From Neocallimastix lanati (nom. inval.) (Eukaryota > Neocallimastigomycota > Neocallimastigomycetes > Neocallimastigales > Neocallimastigaceae): a stretch of 37,500 nt of DNA. The stretch's first letter is position 1. Every line of letters starts with the position of its first letter. A program made the position numbers and the translations under genes. The stretch lies in assembly GCA_016946835.1 (NCBI GenBank), contig JACVTC010000043.1, positions 367,501-405,000 on the forward strand. Reading direction: 5' to 3'. Below are positions 12,294-22,760 of the stretch, piece by piece. The notes under the pieces were generated by a model. That model worked only from the letters and a program-made list of their open reading frames with translations, was not told the DNA's origin and did no database searches.

Positions 12294-12344
<51 letters not shown>

Positions 12345-13315
12345 TTATTTTTCGATTTTTTTTTTTTTTTTTTAAAAATTTCTTCTGTGGTTGATGAAAT
12401 TTCATCGCAATTTAAAAAAAATTTAATAAAAAAAAATATATATATATAAATTAACCTTTTTAAATATATGATAGTTTGTATATTGTAATCATATATTAAT
12501 TTACTTTAATAAAATAATTATAAATAAATAAATTAAATAAAAGAAAAAATCAATTATTTAATAATTACAAGTATTATTTAATTAAAAACTGTTCTTTTTC
12601 AATGAATAATGATTATATTTAAAATACATCATATCAGTTTTAGATTTTATGGTCTTTTCATTAGTCTCTACATATTACTTTTTATTATTCTCATTATTAT
12701 TATTGCTGTTAAGTGTTAACACCATAATTTGAAAGTTACATCCAACAAAATTTATATTATAATGTAGAATGCATTTAATTAAAAGAAACTAAATATAAAT
12801 TGAAACAGTAATAAAAGTGAAAAATACAATTAAAATAAAAAGAATAAATATTAATATAAACATATTTAGAAATGATATATTATATTTATTATTATTTATT
12901 ACTATTATTTATTATTTATTATTCATTATTCATAATTCATTATTCATTATTCTTTTTTCTTTATTCTTTATTCTTTATTCTTTATTATGATTTATTATTT
13001 ATTGTTTTTTATTCATTCTTATGATTCAAAGTTTATTCAAATTATTAATATTTTTATAATTCTATTATCTTACTCTAGTATTCAAAATTATTTTTTAATA
13101 ATTAATGAATTATTCAATATAAAATATTTTAAATACATAAAATAACTTAATAAAATAAATATAATAAATAAAATTTTAAAATATATACATATATATTAAA
13201 TATATAAATTAAAGTATTATAATGAAAATTTAATAATAATCTAGAAAAAATTATGTTAATAATGGTAGATTATAGAAATTAGTTCTGCCAGAAATATATA
13301 ATAAAATAAAATAAA
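9411..13315. other. 3.9 kb AT-rich intergenic DNA, no gene seen
   Basis: Almost pure A/T with TTA- and TTTA-type simple sequence (about 11216-11400), a (TTTA)n microsatellite at 12294-12345, TTTATTC-type heptanucleotide repeats at about 12935-12990, and several T runs. No ORF with coding composition, tRNA or mobile element was recognised. Confidence 0.75.
12294..12345. repeat. (TTTA)n microsatellite
   Basis: About 12-13 uninterrupted TTTA units in an AT-rich intergenic stretch. Confidence 0.9.
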
Positions 13316-13512
13316 AAAGAAAGTATTTGCAAAAGTAAAAAGTGTGCTGTCTGCTAAACTCTCTCCCTCAATTTAATTTCTATATAGAATAGTTATTTAT
13401 GAAGAAAGTTTATTTACTATTGGTACTTGTGGTGAATTTAAAAAATTAGAGTAATAAAAGTTCTTATTTGTTATATCAATATGACATCAACTCTTACTTG
13501 GTGATGAAAAGA

Positions 13513-13514
<2 letters not shown>
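13316..13514. pseudogene. Small GC-richer island, probable gene debris, strand uncertain
   Basis: About 200 bp of more balanced base composition, ending against a 41-nt T run. On the - strand one frame gives HIDITNKNFYYSN, NSPQVPIVNKLSS and IEGESLADSTLFTFANTFF with three or four stops. On the + strand one frame gives KVKSVLSAKLSPS and TIGTCGEFKKLE with five. Both look like former coding sequence, the - strand a little more so. No family is recognised. Confidence 0.35.

Positions 13515-13555
<41 letters not shown>
13515..13555. repeat. 41-nt T homopolymer
   Basis: Uninterrupted run of T directly after the GC-richer island. It is one of five runs of more than 40 nt in the window. Confidence 0.95.
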
Positions 13556-13767
13556 CTTTGTAGATACCTTTATTCATACATTTTAAATTATTGTTTATTT
13601 AAAGTTAAAGCAACTACCAAGAAAGAACCTTTAAATAATTTCATAAAATTATTCAATACAAACTTAAAATTATAAATCAAAAAAAAAAAAAAAAAAAAAA
13701 AAATAAGTAAATAGATAAAGAAAATTTCTTAATTTTTATTTCTAAATAAAATAATAAAGTTATTCTC

Positions 13768-13769
<2 letters not shown>

Positions 13770-13813
<44 letters not shown>
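13770..13813. repeat. 44-nt T homopolymer, followed by short inverted repeat
   Basis: Uninterrupted T run. Directly after it, AATTGTTAAA and TTTAACAATT (about 13814-13857) form a 10-bp inverted repeat around an A-rich loop. Confidence 0.9.
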
Positions 13814-13817
<4 letters not shown>

Positions 13818-14912
13818 GTTAAAAAAATAATAATAAAAAAAAAAAAAGTTTAACAATTATTCGTTTAGAATAAATAAACCATAATAAAAAGTACTACTTT
13901 AAATACAGTTGCATATAATGAAATGTTAATTTTAATTGATAATTTTTTAATATTTATTAGAAGAAAAAAATATTAGTAATAAAGTTTTTAATCGAGTACA
14001 GCAGGGAGCTTCTATTATAAAATTGAACAGAAATTATTTTGATCCTTTTCATTAATCGAAATTCAATAATTGAAATATTTAGATTTTATCAAATGACCTT
14101 TCTACTTTATTTAGAAATAAAGATTAAGGAATTTTCTTTTGTTTTTTCTTTTTACTTACTAAATATTTTTACTTTATACCAAATAAAATAAATATATATC
14201 TTAATTGATCTAAAATTTATAATATATCTCTAAATCTTTAATATTCCATAAATAATGGGCCATACACTCCATATAAATATTATTTAATATTTATTGGTGG
14301 CATCAAATCGATCTAGTCTTTTAATTTATTAAATAAAAATATAATTTATATAATTATTATTAATCAATTTTTTATAAATATGTATAAGAATTTTAATTAT
14401 AATTAATAATTATTACCCTTTTTTTTCTTTCTAATACTTTATGATTATATAATTTTAGCTAAGTAAAATTTTAAAATAATTTAATAATAATAATGATAAT
14501 TAATCCAATAGAATAATAATTGTAAATCAACGTTACACAAATTATTTATTATAAATAAGTATAAATATATATTATTAAAAAAAAAAAAAAGAAAATCTTT
14601 TTTTGACTTTTTTTTTTTTTTTTTTTTTAAATATATAATTATTGTTTATTTATTCTTTTTTATTTTAATATTTTATTTTATTTGTAATTTTATTTTTATA
14701 TATTTTAATTTGACCAAAAAAAACAATTGATGAAAAAATATTAAAAAACCTCTTATTTAATAATAATAATAATAATAATAAAGTTTGTTATATAATGATA
14801 ATAATTATTGAATAATTAATTATTATTTTAGAATTCATATATATATATATTGAATATATTTTTACTTTTGTTATTGTTTAATACAAGTATTAACAATAGT
14901 TTATTGTAATCA
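13814..14912. other. AT-rich intergenic DNA with faint debris
   Basis: Mostly A/T. Slightly richer patches at about 13985-14130 and 14250-14320 give only short frames with many stops and cannot be assigned. No RNA gene seen. Confidence 0.6.
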
Positions 14913-15235
14913 TATACCATCATAATCTCTGCCAACTAAAGATGGGATTGGATGACGTTTAATTTTTGACGAAAATAGACCTCTAACGCTTCCCATTCAT
15001 AAATGATCACCATGTGAATTATTAATATTTTCATATGAATCTGCATCAAAGTTTTTTCTATTATCTTATCATTTTGATGTCAACGTTATACATACATTGG
15101 ATTCGGTACCGAAATAGGTCGTAAAACTGAGGGAAACAAGTTACTGTCTCATTATCTACGGGAAAATGATACATATCGATTTAAATAGAACGAGAAGTTG
15201 AAGAGCCGAGGCTTTCGAGTGAAAGTGTAAAATAG
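14913..15235 (-). pseudogene. GC-richer island with a decayed coding frame, family unknown
   Basis: About 320 bp of clearly less AT-biased sequence. On the - strand one frame runs about 45 codons, FDADSYENINNSHGDHL, a TGA, then MGSVRGLFSSKIKRHPIPS and LVGRDYDGI before another TGA. Further upstream another - frame reads MYHFPVDNETVTCFPQFYDL. The + strand also has a fairly open frame (YIGFGTEIGRKTEGNK), so the strand is not certain. Frame changes and stops say it is not a working gene. A few short blocks resemble 18S rRNA, but I do not believe that reading. Confidence 0.35.
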
Positions 15236-15931
15236 TAATAGTTTTTTATTTTTTTTTTTTTTTCATTTATATTATGAAAAGAAATAATAATAATAATAAT
15301 AATAATAAATAGATATAATTAAGTACAAATAGAATTAAGGACATATAGTATTATTTTAATGGAAAAAAATTTTTTATAATAATATTATGAAAAATGAATT
15401 AAAAAAAAAAAAAAAAAAAAAAACAGATAAAAGGTAAAAAAAAAAACAGATAAAAGGTAAAATAAACCATAGAATAATAATAAAAAAAAAAAAGTAATAA
15501 AATAAAATAAAATAAAAAATAAAATAAAAATATATAAAATAAAATAATAATAATAATAATAATTATTATTATTATTATTATTAATATATGAAATACTAAA
15601 AAAAATATTTTAATATTTATATATATAATATTATATTTTAATTTTACTTTTAAAAATGCAATTAAAAAAAAAAAAATTATTTTTAAATAAAAAATTATTG
15701 AATTATATAGAAATAAGTAAGGATGACCACTAGTATTTTTTTTTTCTTTCCTATTTTAATTCTAATTATTATTATGTTTTATTGGAATATTTTATTTATA
15801 ATAAAAAACACATTATATATATTTTATTTTTTATTTATATATATATATTTATTAGATCAATATTTTCAAATATAGAATTTTCTTTTTCTTATTTTTATTT
15901 ATTTATTTATTTATTTATATAAAAATAGTAA

Positions 15932-15973
<42 letters not shown>

Positions 15974-16196
15974 AATATATAATTAAAAAAATTTTTTTTT
16001 TTTTTTCTTTTTTTTTTTAATGGTTTTGTTTTTTATTTCATTGTTGTCACGTTTTAATCTTAACATTCATTATTTATAATATATATTATATATACATACA
16101 TGTATATTCTTAAATTATATATATAGATATAAATAAATAAATAAATAAAATAATAATAGTTATTGAAAGATAAAATAAAAACAAAACAAAACAAAA

Positions 16197-16197
<1 letters not shown>
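15236..16197. other. AT-rich intergenic DNA, no gene seen
   Basis: A/T sequence with an (AAT)n/(ATT)n inverted repeat near 15545-15582, a duplicated AACAGATAAAAGGTAAAA unit around 15422-15462, and A/T runs near 15940-16005. No ORF or RNA gene. Confidence 0.7.
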
Positions 16198-16236
<39 letters not shown>

Positions 16237-16630
16237 TTATATCTCTATTATTTATTTATATTTATGATTCATTCATTCATTCATTTATTAATAATTATTT
16301 TTGTCATTTATTAGTATCTATATATTTATTTATATATATATTATTTTTCATTTTTATTTTTATTTTTATTTTTTTTTTTATTTTTATTTTTATTTTTATT
16401 TTTACTTTTTATTTTTTTTTTATTTTCTTTTCTATTTTTATATTATTATGATTATTATTAAAATAATATCTAATAATTATATATTTATATATATTTTGGA
16501 TGATTAGTAATTTTTTTTTTCTCATTTTTTATTTTTATTTTTTTTTTCTCATTTTTTATTTTTATTTTTTTTTTTTATTTTTTATTTTTTATTTTTATTT
16601 TTATCTTAATATTTTATGTTATTATTTTTA

Positions 16631-16662
<32 letters not shown>

Positions 16663-16795
16663 ATTTTTTATTTTTTATTTTTTTATTTTTTATTTTTTAT
16701 TTTTTATTTTTTATTTTTCTTATCTTGATTCTATTGAATATTATATTATATTTATATTTATAAATTCATTCTTGATAAAATTCATCAGAGTTATT

Positions 16796-16826
<31 letters not shown>

Positions 16827-16900
16827 TTTTATTTTATTTTATTTTATTTTTTATTTTATTTTTTATTTTATTTTTTATTTTTTTTTATTTATTTATTTAT
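16198..16900. repeat. A run followed by TTTTTA-type low-complexity DNA
   Basis: An A run (about 16198-16234) followed by some 550 bp dominated by TTTTTA, TTTTATTTT and TTTA repeats (about 16338-16900). It lies just downstream of the ankyrin gene, whose stop codon is at its edge. The + strand frames here translate to Phe/Tyr/Ile strings and are not genes. Confidence 0.85.
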
Positions 16901-19054
16901 TTATTTTGATTGTAAATAAAAATAGATAGAATAATTATTTTTACTAACGGCTAAGGATGCCGCTGTAGCCCCTTCATTATTTGTCATCTTTGTGTTCGCT
17001 CCATGTTCCACTAAATATTTTACAATATCAACATAATTTTTTAGGGAGGCGTTCATTAATGCCGTATATCCTTCATTATTTTTAATGTTGACTAAGGCAT
17101 CATGCTCTACTAAATATTCAACCATGCTGGTATGCTCTTGATCTACGGCATACATTAAGGCGGTAAACCCATACGTGTTCACTTCATTAACATCCGCTCC
17201 CTTATCCACTAAATATTTTAATATATGCTCTAACCCATGTTGAGCTGCAAGGATAAGCGCCGTATTTCCATCATAATTTCTATCATTGATATTAACATGA
17301 TACTCCTCCAATAAAAGTTGAATCATTTCTTCATGAGCATATTGAGTGGCAATTAAAAATGCAGTATCACCATCACTATTTCTTTCATGAATATTAGCGC
17401 CATTCTTGATGAGGGTCCTTACCATTTCTTTATGTCCCATTCTTGCTGCTTCGATAAGAAGAACAGATCCTTGATTATCTTTTTCATTTAAATTTGCTTT
17501 ATTATTAATAAGTAATTCAAAGAGTTCAGGATGGACATCATAGGATGTGGCACTGAGCGCGGTTTCACCTTCTATATTTTTAACATTGACATCCGCTCCC
17601 TTTTCAATAAGTGATCGTACAATATTGATGTGTCCATATTTTGAAGCTAATAATATTGGGGTGTTTTGTTCCTTATTACTTTTATTAATATCAGCACCAT
17701 GCTCTATTAATAAGTTACAGACTTCTTCATGTCCATTTTTAGCTGCTAATAATAATGGTGTATTCTCCTTTTGATTGACTTCATTAACATCTATTCCATC
17801 TTGCTCTAAAATAAATCTAACCGTTTCTAAATGACCTTGTTCTGAGGCATAAATTAATGCGGAATTACCTTGACTATTTTTTTTAAGAAGATCGACTGAT
17901 TTTTCATTTACTAAAAGTTTTACAAGATTTAAAATTCCATGATAAGCCATCATCATCACCAAAGTATCTCCATTATTTCTTTCTACATTTATATCTGCAC
18001 CATGATCTATTAAATAATTTATAATTTCTTCATGTGCATTTTCAGAGGCTTCAATTAATAAACAATTACCGTAACAATCTTTTTCATTTACATTAGCTCC
18101 TTTAGAAATTAAATATTCCATTAAATTAAGATATCCATTTTGGGCTGCAAACGTTAATGCCGTATAACCTTTACTATTTTTTGCATTAATATTGGCTTCA
18201 TTTTCAATTAAATATTTAACAATCTCTTCATAATTTCCTATTGTAGCATACATTAATGTAGAACAACTTAATATATCACTATCATTAACATTTGCTCCAT
18301 GTTCAACTAAACATTTAACAATGGCAGCGTAACCTTTTTCAGAGGCAAAAATAATTGCTGTTTTATTATCGGTATTATCTCTCAAATGTAAATTGGCACC
18401 TTTATCTGCTAAACAATTTACAATGGCTTCATTGTTTTGTAAAACAGCTTGAATTAATGCAGTATAACCCTGAACATCTTGATCATCAATATTTGCATTA
18501 TGTTCAACTAAAAATTGTACCACCTCCTTATTTGAATTATAGGATGCTAGCATTAATGCTGATGTACCATCTTTGTCCTTTAAATTAACTTCAGCACCAT
18601 TTTCTACTAGATATCTAACTATATTTATATATCCATAGGAAGAAGCTAACATTAAAGCTGTAGTATCTTTATAATTTTCTTCCTCTACTTTCATTAAATT
18701 TTTAACAAATTTATTATAAAATACATCTTGTATTATATTTGTTTTATAAATACTTTCTAAATTTAAATATGCCCCATTTTGATGTAGAAATTCTATTATT
18801 GGAAGTTGACCATTACGTGCAGCAAACATTAGTGCTGTCCAACCATTATTATCAATTTCATTAATGTTGATACCACGTCCTACTAAATATTTTACAAGTT
18901 CCAAATTTCCATTTTGACATGCATACATCAAAGCATTCCAACCTAATTCATCCTTTTCATTTATATTTGAACCATTATCTATCAGTTGTTTTACTAATTT
19001 ATCATTTCCATTTTGGGAAGCAATAATTAAATTCTGTCCTAATGAATTTGCCAT
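16901..19054 (-). CDS. Ankyrin-repeat protein, about 21 repeats, single exon
   Basis: An intact 717-aa ORF made almost wholly of ankyrin repeats of 33-34 residues. The core pattern is TALMxAxxxGxxxIVxYLVxxGAxVNxKD. I count about 21 units, the first and last degenerate as capping repeats. The only clear break is an insert at about residues 100-128 between repeats 3 and 4 (NLESIYKTNIIQDVFYNKF and on). There is no signal peptide, membrane segment or second domain, so it is probably an intracellular protein-binding scaffold; the partner is unknown. The ATG at 19054 follows an A-rich leader (AATAAGAAA). There are no introns, although most other genes here have them. The part encoding the C-terminal repeats (about 16950-17650) is visibly richer in G/C than the N-terminal half. 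Arrays like this are abundant in anaerobic fungi. Confidence 0.95.
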   Translation of the reverse strand: MANSLGQNLIIASQNGNDKLVKQLIDNGSNINEKDELGWNALMYACQNGNLELVKYLVGRGININEIDNNGWTALMFAARNGQLPIIEFLHQNGAYLNLESIYKTNIIQDVFYNKFVKNLMKVEEENYKDTTALMLASSYGYINIVRYLVENGAEVNLKDKDGTSALMLASYNSNKEVVQFLVEHNANIDDQDVQGYTALIQAVLQNNEAIVNCLADKGANLHLRDNTDNKTAIIFASEKGYAAIVKCLVEHGANVNDSDILSCSTLMYATIGNYEEIVKYLIENEANINAKNSKGYTALTFAAQNGYLNLMEYLISKGANVNEKDCYGNCLLIEASENAHEEIINYLIDHGADINVERNNGDTLVMMMAYHGILNLVKLLVNEKSVDLLKKNSQGNSALIYASEQGHLETVRFILEQDGIDVNEVNQKENTPLLLAAKNGHEEVCNLLIEHGADINKSNKEQNTPILLASKYGHINIVRSLIEKGADVNVKNIEGETALSATSYDVHPELFELLINNKANLNEKDNQGSVLLIEAARMGHKEMVRTLIKNGANIHERNSDGDTAFLIATQYAHEEMIQLLLEEYHVNINDRNYDGNTALILAAQHGLEHILKYLVDKGADVNEVNTYGFTALMYAVDQEHTSMVEYLVEHDALVNIKNNEGYTALMNASLKNYVDIVKYLVEHGANTKMTNNEGATAASLAVSKNNYSIYFYLQSK

Positions 19055-19506
19055 TTTCTTATTCTATTATTATTAATATTTAATATTAAATTAAATAATT
19101 TTAATATTATTATAATCTAAAAATTTATTTGAAGCTCAACTTGTAAAAATAATAAAATTCAATAATACACTATTTATATAAAATTAGTAATGCTTCGTTA
19201 ATAAGATTCTATAATTATATAAATATTTCTATGATTACTGTGATTCCAAGTATAAATAAATAAATAAAAAAAATGAAAAATGATAAAAAAAAATACTAAA
19301 ATATTACTAATTTTTTGTCAATTTATTTATTTATTTATTTATTGTATATTAGTAATATTAATAAAATATTAATATATATACATTTATATTTAAACTTTTG
19401 ATTTAATTAATATTTTATTATTGATTTGTAAAGATATTTACTTTTTTAATTGCTTTATTGTTTTTTCTATATTGACAAAGTTTAATTATTTAATATTTTT
19501 TATTTC

Positions 19507-19549
<43 letters not shown>

Positions 19550-20403
19550 TTCCTTTTCTTTCTCTTTATTTTTATTGATATTGTTTAATTATATTTTCAT
19601 TTTGTTGATATATTTTTAAAAATTATTTAATATCATTTTATATTTATTTATTTTAATAAAATTATATCATAATATTTATATTTTATTTTATTTTTCTTTT
19701 ATAAAAGAATATAAAATAAATAAATTAAGGATAGGTTAAATTTTTATAAAATATTAAGTGTAAAGAAAAAGAAGAAGTGAAAAAAAAATAAATAAATAAT
19801 AAAAAGAATATATTAAATAAAAAAAAATTTTTTTTTTTTAAAGTTGAACACTTTTTTCCTTTTCTTTTAAATTAAAAGATGGAATATTTACAATAAATAA
19901 ATTTTATAAAGTTTTTATTATTTAATTATATACATAATTTATATAAAAAAATTATAGAATAAATGATACAATTTTTTTAAAATTTCATTACTAATAACTT
20001 TATTCTTATTTAAATTATTAAAATTTGTATTAATACTAAATAATTAATAAAACAAATTATTAATTAATAAAAAAAAAAAAAAATTATAAATAAAAAAAAT
20101 AAACAAATTACTAATAGGTATAATAATAATAATAAAAAAAAAAAGTTTTATCCCGAAAAATGATTTTATATTATATGGCTGAGTAAAAACAATATATTTT
20201 ATAAAAACCATTACATAATTATTTAAATAATATAAAATGTGGCTTAAGTATTACTATTAATAACAAATTAGTTTAAAAAGAAAAATTATTAATTTAAAAC
20301 AAATATTTATTTCAAAATATTATTACTATTTACCTGAAAATATTCTTAGTGTAACTACTATTAATATTTTGTAGTACAACAATTAAAAAAAGGAAATAAA
20401 TAA

Positions 20404-20437
<34 letters not shown>

Positions 20438-21422
20438 ATAATAGAATACAGTAAGTAATAATAAATAATAATAAATAATTAATAATAAATAATAAATAAT
20501 AAAATTATAAATAATTATATAATAAATAAATAATAATAAATAATAATCAATAACTGATAAATAATAAATAATAAATAAATAATAATAAATATATAATCAA
20601 ATAATAAATTATAAATAACTGATTATTGAATAATAAATAATAATTAATAAATAATAAATAATAAATAATAAATAATTAATAAATAATAAATAATAAATAA
20701 ATAATAAATAATAAACTACTTATATAAAATTTTATAAATGACTCAATATTAAATTTTTATATAAATCTTTTTGTTCTTAAAAGATATTAATTTATAATAT
20801 AGGATTGTATTATAAAGTTGATTAAATATTTTCATTATTAAATTGAATGTATTTGAAAAAATAATATATTGCATATTTTTGATATAAAAATTTTTACAGA
20901 ATTCAAATTAATTTTTTTTTAAGAAGAAATGGTAAATATTAACATTAACGATACTAATATTTCATTCATCCTCATTTATCCGTATTAAAATTTAAATATA
21001 TTATTTATTTTTAAAAGATTCATAAAGCTAAAAAAAAAAAAAAAAAAATTTAAAATAGAAGATTATTTAATATCCATTATATGATTGTCGAAATTTTATA
21101 TTTTCTAAAATTTAAATTATTAAATAAATAATAATTTATGATAATAGTAATATTATTATTATATTATTTTTTTATTATTAGTAAATATTAACAAAAAAAA
21201 ATATTAATAATGAATTAATAACTTTATAATAAATAACCATTTAATAGTGTTATAATAGATACAAAAAAAAATTTTTTTCTAATTAACCCTAGTAATAAAT
21301 ATTTAATATCATTATAATAAATAAATATAATATAAATTTTTATATTCAAATAGCAGAAGAATTACAATAGAAAAACGTAACCATTTTATATCTATTTAGT
21401 AATTTTTTTTTTTTTTTGTTTT
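19055..21422. other. 2.4 kb AT-rich intergenic DNA, no gene seen
   Basis: The 5' flank of the ankyrin gene, then A/T sequence with a (TTA)n tract (about 19509-19550), an A run (about 20408-20435) and a long AATAAT/AATAAATAAT simple-sequence stretch (about 20445-20715). No coding or RNA feature recognised. Confidence 0.75.
20445..20715. repeat. AATAAT/AATAAATAAT simple-sequence block
   Basis: About 270 bp of irregular AAT and AAAT units. A very similar block lies at about 24800-25073. Confidence 0.85.
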
Positions 21423-21892
21423 TAAATTTTTATATTTTTTATCTCTAATTGGACTTTCATTTGAAATAGTATACCTTGCAAGTTCGTAACCAAGCTGATA
21501 GTCATTCACCGTTTCTTAAATAATATCCTCCCTTTTGAAGTGAACAACGACTGTTTCATTTCTGTGAACTTTTAAAAAAATCAATACAATCATCCAATAC
21601 AACAATAAATAGATATTATCATTAGTTTTGGGATTCCTACAATCACAGACATTATGAGAGAGGTATATGTTATTTTCACGATCATTTCATACAAGTTTTA
21701 TGTCGAGATATCTAATTCCATGTGTTCTTTAATACATAGTCTCTGAGTCTTTGTAAAAGGGATTATAAAAAAAAAAAAAAAAAAAAAAAGTCTTTACCTT
21801 ACGTTCAGCTGTCATGAGCTACAGGAATATGAATTTGGTCATGTTTCAACTTAAAATCGATATGACTCATCCAGAACTCATCACTGACGAGC
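21423..21892 (-). pseudogene. PI-PLC X-domain (phosphatidylinositol phospholipase C-like) pseudogene
   Basis: Read on the - strand from about 21892: LVSDEFWMSHIDFKLKHDQI, then HIPVAHDS, GKDSETMY, RTHGIRYLDIKLV, NDRENNIYLSHNVCD, one frame over VLDDCIDFF, then FLKVHRNETVVVHFKREDI and NDYQLGYELARYTI. This follows the order of the X domain of bacterial- and fungal-type PI-PLC: WM-x-I, IPGTHDS with the first catalytic His, GIRYLDIR, the LxHG-type second His, and a CIDFLK-NPxET block. The gene is dead: about six in-frame stops, a frameshift near 21590, and a poly(A) insertion at 21753-21795. A TGCAG acceptor-like site sits just before the first block, so upstream exons may once have existed. In life it would have cleaved phosphoinositides or GPI-type lipids. 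Confidence 0.7.
21746..21795. mobile_element. Poly(A) insertion with 7-bp direct repeats in the PI-PLC pseudogene
   Basis: AGTCTTT occurs at 21746-21752 and again at 21789-21795. Between them lie GTAAAAGGGATTAT and a run of about 22 A. Removing one repeat plus the insert keeps the PI-PLC frame (GKDSETMY) intact across the site. This looks like a retroposed, almost body-less poly(A) insertion with a short target-site duplication. It resembles the event at 5110-5173. Confidence 0.45.
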
Positions 21893-22199
21893 TCTGCATT
21901 AACAATCAATATTATGTAAGTCATGTAACAATAACAGTGTATAATAAGTTCTTTATGATATTTGTTTATTTGTAGTCTGAAAATGTACAATATTTTAATA
22001 TAACAAGTAATATATTATTACCATTATTATTTTTTTTTTTGAAGTTTGAAAATTAAAATCACTATAAGTTTTTTTTTTGTATCTAATCGATAATCAACAA
22101 TGCTAGTCTAAATATATTGCTACGATGTATCCAAAAACATGTTGTTGAATAAATTGTTGTTATAACGCTATGACACGATTTGTAATGTAGTATCTGATA

Positions 22200-22760
22200 T
22201 TTATTTATTTTTTTTTTGTTTCCTTCTTGAAGCAACAAGAGCGGCAAATAGTCAGTCTACGAAAGTAAGTTTATATATTGAGAAATTGATCGAAACTACA
22301 CCTATCTGCGCCTACACTATCAGATGGTCCTTTAGTTTGTTGCGTACAACCATGGCTACACGTTTAGATAGAACAATGGGCTCCTCTTCATTACAGATAC
22401 AATGCTTACTTATACATCTATTGGACAAGCAAACGGAACCAACGCTACAACTCCATGCTGTAGTAAATTTGAGACCATATTTCTTTATCACTACAGGCGT
22501 CGTCAATATATGTTGCTATGTTGTATACATGAAATCCATTTCAACCTAAATATCGTTTTTTGTAAAAAAAGTTAACTAAATATTCGTACTTGATTTTCAA
22601 TTTGTCTTCTTTGCTCAGAGTGCGTTAAGCTTCATTGCAAACATCTAGTCATCGTAAGAAATGCCTTATGATTTGTGGTAAGTGTATTTAGCTGTATTTA
22701 AAGTAGTTTCAATTAATACTTACAGCTATTACTATCAGTATTATCTGGAAAGTTGCCTAT
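22200..22760. pseudogene. GC-richer debris upstream of the PI-PLC pseudogene
   Basis: About 560 bp of near-balanced composition, holding open frames on both strands: + strand 22286-22549 (87 codons, RTTMATRLDRTMGSSSLQ) and - strand about 22312-22506 (KFTTAWSCSVGSVCLSN, NEEEPIVLSKRVAMVV). On the + strand, donor-like GTAAGT sites follow CTACGAAA (about 22265) and TTTGTG (about 22679), each after a pyrimidine-rich acceptor-like stretch. It may be 5' exons of the dead PI-PLC gene (- strand) or a separate dead gene. No family is recognised. Confidence 0.35.

Noticed and set aside
14913-15170. Short colinear blocks resembling the 18S rRNA region around TGCCAACTA, GGGATTGG and TTAATTTTTGAC on the + strand
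   Set aside because: The blocks need several insertions and deletions of 5-26 nt, the complementary arm of the expected helix is missing, and the strongly conserved GAATTGACGG core is not there. A decayed coding frame on the - strand explains the composition about as well.
16301-16909. Three overlapping + strand frames of 68-97 codons
   Set aside because: They translate to Phe/Tyr/Ile strings from TTTTTA-type low-complexity DNA.
17547-18588. + strand frames of 75 and 77 codons
   Set aside because: They are antisense shadows of the ankyrin-repeat gene.
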